Of a stretch of DNA of 64,000 bases, positions 58,950-64,000 are shown piece after piece. Where the stretch lies: NCBI GenBank assembly GCA_010015655.1, contig ML976673.1, forward strand, positions 69,931 through 133,930, read 5' to 3'. This DNA is from Bimuria novae-zelandiae CBS 107.79 (lineage: Eukaryota; Ascomycota; Dothideomycetes; Pleosporales; Didymosphaeriaceae). The stretch's first letter is position 1; every line of letters starts with the position of its first letter. The notes beneath the pieces are model-generated. The model ran no database searches. It was not told where the DNA came from and worked only from the letters and a program-made list of their open reading frames with translations. Made by a program: the position numbers and the translations under genes.

Positions 58950-60600
58950 TAGAAAAAGCACAAGTAGCCTATAATTAAACGCTACTACGTCTAGAGCTCA
59001 TTAAACCTATAATAAAAGTATCCTTAGTAAAGACTAATAGAATAATTAAATAGATTATTAATAAGGATCACTCTAAAAATATATTTATAACTAAAATACT
59101 TAACGTACTAAGTAGTAGCGCGCGCAGATCTAAAAAGGTTACCTTAAGTAAATACTTTATTAAAAATAATTACGTATACTATCGAGATCGTATAATAATA
59201 CCTAATTATAATATACTTAAAATTAAGCTTTTACGCTACGTGCATAACTTGCCTATAAGTGGGCTATTTAGGTAGATACTTAACATACTCTAGAGAAAGT
59301 ACTATTAGCTAAGGATATTTAAGATAGTAAAGTAATATGTAGCCTACTACTACGTATGCCATATAGTAATGTCCTTTTATAATAAGTATTATATATTTAC
59401 TAAAGCCCCTACTTATTATAGAAAAACGTTAGTAATATACATTTATAAATTTTATAGTAGACCTGCTAGAGTTAAAAGGGTATACGAACATTATAGTAGT
59501 ATTTAAGAAATTAAGTAAGTATAGATACCTAATACCTTATAAAGAAATTACAATACTAGAAACTACGCGGCTTTGCCTATAATACGTATAATCTAACTAA
59601 GAATTACCTATATTAATAGTCTTAAATAGAGGTAGCTAGTTTGTTTTATCATTTTACATAAAGCTTTATAGCTAGTTAAGAATTACAGCGCTCCTATCCT
59701 TATTATATTATCTAAAAACAGACAGATAGACTAAGATTATTAATAGAGTAATAGAGTAAGTACTATAAGCTTATACAAACTACATAGAAAATAATTAGGG
59801 AGACTAGTTACATATAGTATAGTTTAAAGCTAATAATATAGTATTAGAATTAATTTGAGCGTCTTTCTTTTTAATTTACTATATCTAAAACCTTGCATAG
59901 GATTTAAACCAACTAGTAAAAAAGTATAGAGGGATTATAAATAGAAGCTTAACGTAGCTACTACTAATTATATAGTAGAAAAGGCAAAGAATATAATGGC
60001 ACCTATTTATAAAAACTAACTTAGGTATAAGCGTTATACTAAGAATACGTAAATTATATATAATAGCTAGTGTTTGGCTATTACATAGATAGTTATATAT
60101 AGCTAGACGTAAGAAACTTTAGGAACTAGTGTTAATTTAAGAAGCTTAACTAAAAGAACGTTAGCTTATATAAAATAAGTATAATAGTCTTCTTACATGC
60201 CTATAAATTAGAGCTATCTAAAGTAATAGAGATACTAGGGCACATAGTCATAACGATTAGGGAGCTCGTAAACAAAGTCTATTAAGGAGTAGAAATTTTA
60301 CTAAGACGCCTAGCTATTTATAAAATTAAGAAGATTACGTACTTAGCTACTTAGCTACTTAGCTTAATCTTAACTTATATAATAAAGTTCTAACTAAGAG
60401 CTTAGAAGCTTCTATAATATATCTCTTAGCTCTTAAAGTATAGTAAAAAAAGTTAAGTAGTAAGTTAAAGTATAAAAGGTAGTGAACCTGTGCGTAAAGC
60501 TTAAAAAGTCTCTAGCTTAGATCCTTAGCACACTAGGTAATTAGTCTAAGTAATTAGTTTATATAAAGTTCTAAAAAAAAAGGTAAATAAACGAGGATTA
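58950..60600 (+). pseudogene. Gypsy N integrase and C-terminus
   Basis: Continuation of N after O. KNNYVYYRDRIIIPNYN near 59165 is the usual segment before integrase. The H2C2-like zinc finger reads VHNLPISGLFR near 59240 and YVAYYYVCHIVMSFYNKYYI near 59340. Integrase core residues are badly eroded (LVCFIILYKAL near 59640 and SLYKLHRK near 59760). The tail (60290-60580) contains RLAIYKIKKITYL, compatible with a chromodomain-like or GPY-type end, not certain. No 3' LTR can be recognised, so N looks truncated at its right. Confidence 0.7.
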
Positions 60601-61289
60601 GCGTGCTTTAGCCATGGAGTTTTAATAAATATTTGTAACGAGGTAGGCACGGTCGAACACGTGGCCTTCTCTCGCTTATAGAGGTTCCGGCTAGGCTAGG
60701 ATCAAACACTAGCGCTAGTGGCTGACCCTAGCATATCCTATATATATTATACTATACGAGTAATACTTGGCTTAAGTATTCTCGTGCGTACCTTTTGGTG
60801 CAGGTGAGGAAGTCACATAGTATTGGCTTAGTAAGCGGGGCGCTTACCTCATTACAATATTTAAATGTAATTATCTACTTATAACGTGGCCCGCGCGAGT
60901 ACCTATAAATAAATAAAAATAAAAGTAGCGTACTTTTACTATAAAGTTTTAATAAATATTTAAAAGTAATTATTTACTTATAACGTAACCCGCGCAAGTA
61001 CCTGTATATATAAAAGAAATAAGTAGCTATAGGATTATAGTACTTAGCTAGTAAAAGCTTACTTACAGTACTAGGACTAAAGTTTGGTTTCGCTAAGAGC
61101 TAAGGCCTAATTAAGAAGGTGGTCTAAACCCCTTAACTAACTCTCCTATATATTAATTTATATATAAAATTAAGTTTTCTTAGTATTAAATAAGGTAAAT
61201 TAATTTTAATATTTTATTTAATAACCTCCCGTAGCCTATATAGCTTATATTTTATTTAATATACTTAAAATTAGCTTATAAATTAGCAA
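60601..61289. repeat. Imperfect tandem duplication of about 100 bp; then AT-rich sequence
   Basis: TAGCGTGCTTTAGCCATGGA then GTTTTAATAAATATTT at 60599-60633, continued after the solo LTR by AATGTAATTATCTACTTATAAC at 60863, reappears as TAGCGTACTTTTACTATAAAG and onward at 60927-61000. Differences between the copies are mostly transitions. 61050-61289 is AT-rich with no readable gene. Confidence 0.6.
60634..60856. repeat. Solo LTR inside the first duplicated copy
   Basis: 223 bp, TGTAACGAGGTAGGCACG to GCTTACCTCATTACA, flanked by perfect 5 bp duplications ATATT (60629-60633 and 60857-60861). Termini TGTAACGAGGTA and CCTCATTACA form an imperfect inverted repeat. Nearly free of RIP. Confidence 0.88.
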
Positions 61290-62030
61290 AGTAAGGATTT
61301 TAAGCTAGCTCTTTTTAAGACCTTATAAAACTTATTTTATTCTTCTTTAGAGGTATCCTTGCCTATTAACTAAGGGTAGTTCTTTTATAGTTACTTTTTA
61401 AGGACCTACTAAAGGTGCTTAATAGGGTTAAGGTCTAGAGAATAGGCTAGAAAATTAATAGTCTAGATTTTATAAGCTATAAAAAAATTAGTAGCTTTTT
61501 TTATTATATATATACGCGCGTTATCCTACATAAAGCGCTCTTTAGGTTAATATTAAGAAAGAAGGCTCTCCTTAAGAGCCTTAATATAGCTTAAGGCTAA
61601 GTATCTTCCTCTTAGTACGTTAAAATCCCTCTCAATAATAACTAAGGGTAATCTTTAAGTACGCCCTTTTAAATTAATCTATATACTCGCCTACACTATT
61701 TGCGCGGGCGAGCGACCTGTATAGGCCTTAGTAATTATACTAGGATTTTACTTTTCCTATAAATAGCAGAATACTTACTTAGTATTTTGCCCTTTTACCT
61801 TCTCTACTAAGCACTTATTTAAGAACCTAAGTATAGTATACTACTAATTAAAGTTTTTATACGCGCGCGCCTACTATAGGCGCTTATATATTATTAATTT
61901 ATTAATATTTAGGTATTTTTTTACTTTAAAATTTATAATACCTACTCTTTTTAACGCCTTATAGGTAGTCTTGTGGCAAATAGTCTTACTTAAAGAGGCC
62001 TCTTTAATAAGCTCCCTGTACTGTATTTTG
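61290..62030 (-). pseudogene. Element R: Tc1/mariner-like transposase remnant
   Basis: On the minus strand: REFNVLRGRYLALSYIKAL-like residues near 61610, ERFM-DNARIYIII at 61513-61552 (second catalytic Asp kept) and AYSLDLNPIKHL at 61412-61445, the Tc1 PDLNPIEHL motif with the catalytic Glu changed to Lys. The C-terminal ERASLKSLL-type end is near 61300. Upstream of about 61990 no HTH is found; the next DNA belongs to the S region, so the N-terminus is missing or unreadable. No TIRs recognised. Confidence 0.75.
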
Positions 62031-62144
62031 GCACTTTTCTGGGCCTGCCTAATCGGGCGCGAGAGGCGTTACTACCGGTTTACTCGGCCCCTAGCGGTCG
62101 ATATCGATTTTTCTCCGAAAAAGGCCGTGCGGAGCACGGCCCTA
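62031..62144. other. RIP-poor junction with a GC-rich hairpin
   Basis: GC-rich, few TpA. Contains the perfect inverted repeat GGCCGTGC-GGA-GCACGGCC (62123-62141), two bases from the TA at 62143-62144 that probably borders element S. No coding potential is evident; the open frame crossing it is only an upstream extension of S. Confidence 0.5.
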
Positions 62145-64000
62145 CAAGCTCAATGGGCCACACATGCTCAATGGGCCAGCTGCACTTTGATACCCACCAC
62201 CACATCAAAACACGCCCTATTTACATCAAATAAAATGCCAAAGATCACGAAGAGCATGTCCACTTACCGATCCGAATGTGAAATTATCGAAAAACACGTT
62301 GTGGTGTTAAAGACTTTGACGCGGCCGAACATACGCGCATACTGTCGCGATCGCAACATTAATTATCTGCGCAAACGCCTATAACGCGCGTTTAACGGCT
62401 AAAACAATAGGTTAATAAGGCCGCCTACTAATAAAAAGCTCTCTAGTGAACAAGAGCTTGCTCTCGAACGTTTTTGCGATATAATAGACGATATTAGATT
62501 TGGCATAACAAAGGATTTGGTGCGTGGGCAAGCAGACGCTCTGTTGGCCGCAGTGCACGAAGGAGATGACCCACCGCCGCGTGTAGGCGTCCACTGGGCA
62601 TCTAGATGGCTGGATTCTCATACAAAATACTACAAGGCAAAGGCAAAGCCAATTGACCTTGCACGGAAGCTTGCCCAATCGCCGGAAGGCCTTCAAGCCT
62701 GGTTTAATAAGCTGGCTGAGTACAAACAACGCAGGGCCATCACCGACGCAAACATGTACAATATGGATGAAACAGGCGTGCGTATCGGTGTTGTAAAGTC
62801 GTCCTACGTATACACAAAACGCGGGCAAGATATATTAATACCCACTGCAACAAACAGGGAGCTTATTTCTCTTGTGGAGTGTTGCGCTGCGGATGGCCGT
62901 TCTATTGCTCCTATGCTTATCATCAAGGCAAAGTCGATACTCGAGCACTGGGCCGTAGATCTGCCTAGCAATTACCTTATAAACGTTACAGATACAGGCT
63001 ACAGCAACGATCATACAGCCATGGATTGGATACAGCACTTTGAAAAGATGACCTTAAGCAATATACATGGGCAGTGGAGGCTCCTACTGATCGACGGCCA
63101 TGGATCTCACCTGACGTACGAGTTTGCTGCTTTTTGTGAGAGTCACAAAATACAGCTGTTTACTCACCCTCCGCACACTACTCATCTCCTCCAGCCTCTT
63201 GACGTAGGCTGTTTTCAGCCTCTGAAGTGGTATCACAGCAGGACGCTTAATTGGGCCTCACGTACAGGCTCAACGGAAATACGACAGGTAGATTTCTTAG
63301 CAATCCTCTCACAAATCCGCTAGCAAACGTTCACTGCTCGAACAATACGCAGCGGGTGGAGGCGTACAGGCCTATCTCCATTCTGCCCCGAGCAGGTACT
63401 AGGGCCTTTAAGGGCCCAAGAGGCTATTGATACTGATGAAAACGCTACTAGGGAGGGCAATAACGTAGAGCGGCCTGTTACTCCTACTATCACGTCCTCC
63501 GACGAGGAGGGTGAGTTACCTTTGCTTAATAACCTGACGCCCTCCACACGCGGCCGCTTCCTTAATTAACTACTTAACGCAATTAGTACGCCTTAGTTTA
63601 AGGAGCTCTCTACACCTTTTTAAACGCCTTAGCCCCGTATAGCGCCTAGAGATATTAGTTAGAGTATACTAAAGACAGTCCGTACACTAAATTTACAAAA
63701 GAAAGCTATTACCTTTACACTTAGGGAGTTGCTGCCGCGCGAGGTAGCGGAGGACGTGATTTCAACACTTAAAGGCAGCTCTGCAATGGCCCGCAACGCA
63801 GCAGGCCTTGAGCAGGCCTTACACCGTACCCAGGCTGCCGAGCACGCTCGTAGTGAGCGTCGTAGGCGTAAAAACCGTACTATCGACGTCGGCGGAGGTG
63901 CTGTTTACGCAGAAGATTGCCGTAAAATGGCTGCTCAGCGGGTGATCAACGAGGCCGCCAAACAAGAAGCAGCAGTGGCCGCTCGTCACCTCCGGGCGCT
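62145..64000 (+). mobile_element. Element S: pogo-like DNA transposon, cut by window end
   Basis: The left end contains the doublet GCTCAATGGGCCA at 62148-62160 and 62166-62178, the arrangement seen in the TIRs of the other pogo-like elements. The right end lies outside the window, so the start at 62145 after TA is inferred. Confidence 0.65.
62235..64000 (+). pseudogene. Element S transposase, best-preserved in the window (3' incomplete)
   Basis: ATG at 62235 (MPKITKSMSTYRSECEIIEK) opens a frame (0 mod 3) in register to the window edge, 588 codons. Stops: TAA 62382 and 62400, TAG 63321, then a cluster (TAA 63567, TAG 63594, TAA 63621, TAG 63630, TAG 63660). CENP-B HTH: RVGVHWASRWLDSHTKYYKA near 62580. 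DDE_1: NMYNMDETGVRIGV (Asp 62766-62768), LLLIDGHGSHLTYEF (Asp 63093-63095), HLLQPLDVGCFQPLK (Asp 63201-63203), spacing 35. The C-terminal part from 63720 is intact and basic (HARSERRRRKNRTIDVGGGA), with GGGAVY echoing the GGAVF motif of the A-F group. All catalytic residues remain; outside two short patches it shows almost no RIP. Confidence 0.92.

Noticed and set aside
62412..62828. Minus-strand frames opposite S (also 62835-63038 and 63320-63547)
   Set aside because: Antisense to the well-preserved S transposase.
1..64000. Host gene, defence system, CRISPR array, tRNA or rRNA
   Set aside because: No CRISPR-like regular repeats, no cloverleaf or rRNA sequence noticed, and every readable protein is a transposon protein.

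Overview
The window looks like filamentous ascomycete (Pezizomycotina) DNA: a gene-free, deeply nested block of transposable elements scarred by repeat-induced point mutation (RIP). TpA is everywhere, CpA/TpG are depleted, CpG survives, and nearly every stop that breaks a recognisable reading frame is TAG or TAA (from CAG, CAA or TGG). I see no host gene, tRNA, rRNA or CRISPR. All coding features are broken transposon proteins.

Layout. 1-10292: a Ty1/copia polyprotein split by a 7.2 kb Ty3/gypsy chromovirus (Gypsy-1, 1056-8240, minus strand, TSD ATACC). 10293-10984: retrotransposon 3' ends and a candidate LTR. 10985-40890: a pogo/Fot1-type transposase gene (J) cut at one TA by a 28.3 kb block (11489-39829). 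The block holds five pogo-like elements (A, B, D, E, F) in a row, each pair sharing a single TA. Inside them are nested C (in the D terminal repeat), Gypsy-2 (in E, 20164-26805, TSD GCATT), Gypsy-3 (in F, 28934-33944, TSD ATTAA), and a solo LTR in F that carries a Tc1-like element (H) and another pogo-like element (I). 40990-44840: a broken transposase (K) split by a solo LTR (TSD CTATA) and pogo-like element L. 45280-45620: an orphan retrotransposon fragment. 45763-53253: chromovirus P (minus strand, TSD TACGC). 53254-60600: a plus-strand gypsy (N) carrying a solo LTR in gag (TSD TATAG) and pogo-like element O after RNase H. 60601-62144: a short duplicated segment, a solo LTR (TSD ATATT) and a Tc1-like remnant (R). 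62145-64000: a well-preserved pogo-like transposase (S), cut by the window edge.

The nesting is supported by TSDs and, at three sites (Gypsy-1 in copia, Gypsy-2 in E, the whole 28.3 kb block in J), by reading frames that continue in phase across the insertion. The most notable features are the TA-sharing tandem array, a doubled internal motif in the terminal repeats of every pogo-like element examined, and plus-strand (antisense) open frames between pol and the 3' LTR of three of the four complete gypsy elements. No functions are claimed for those open frames.
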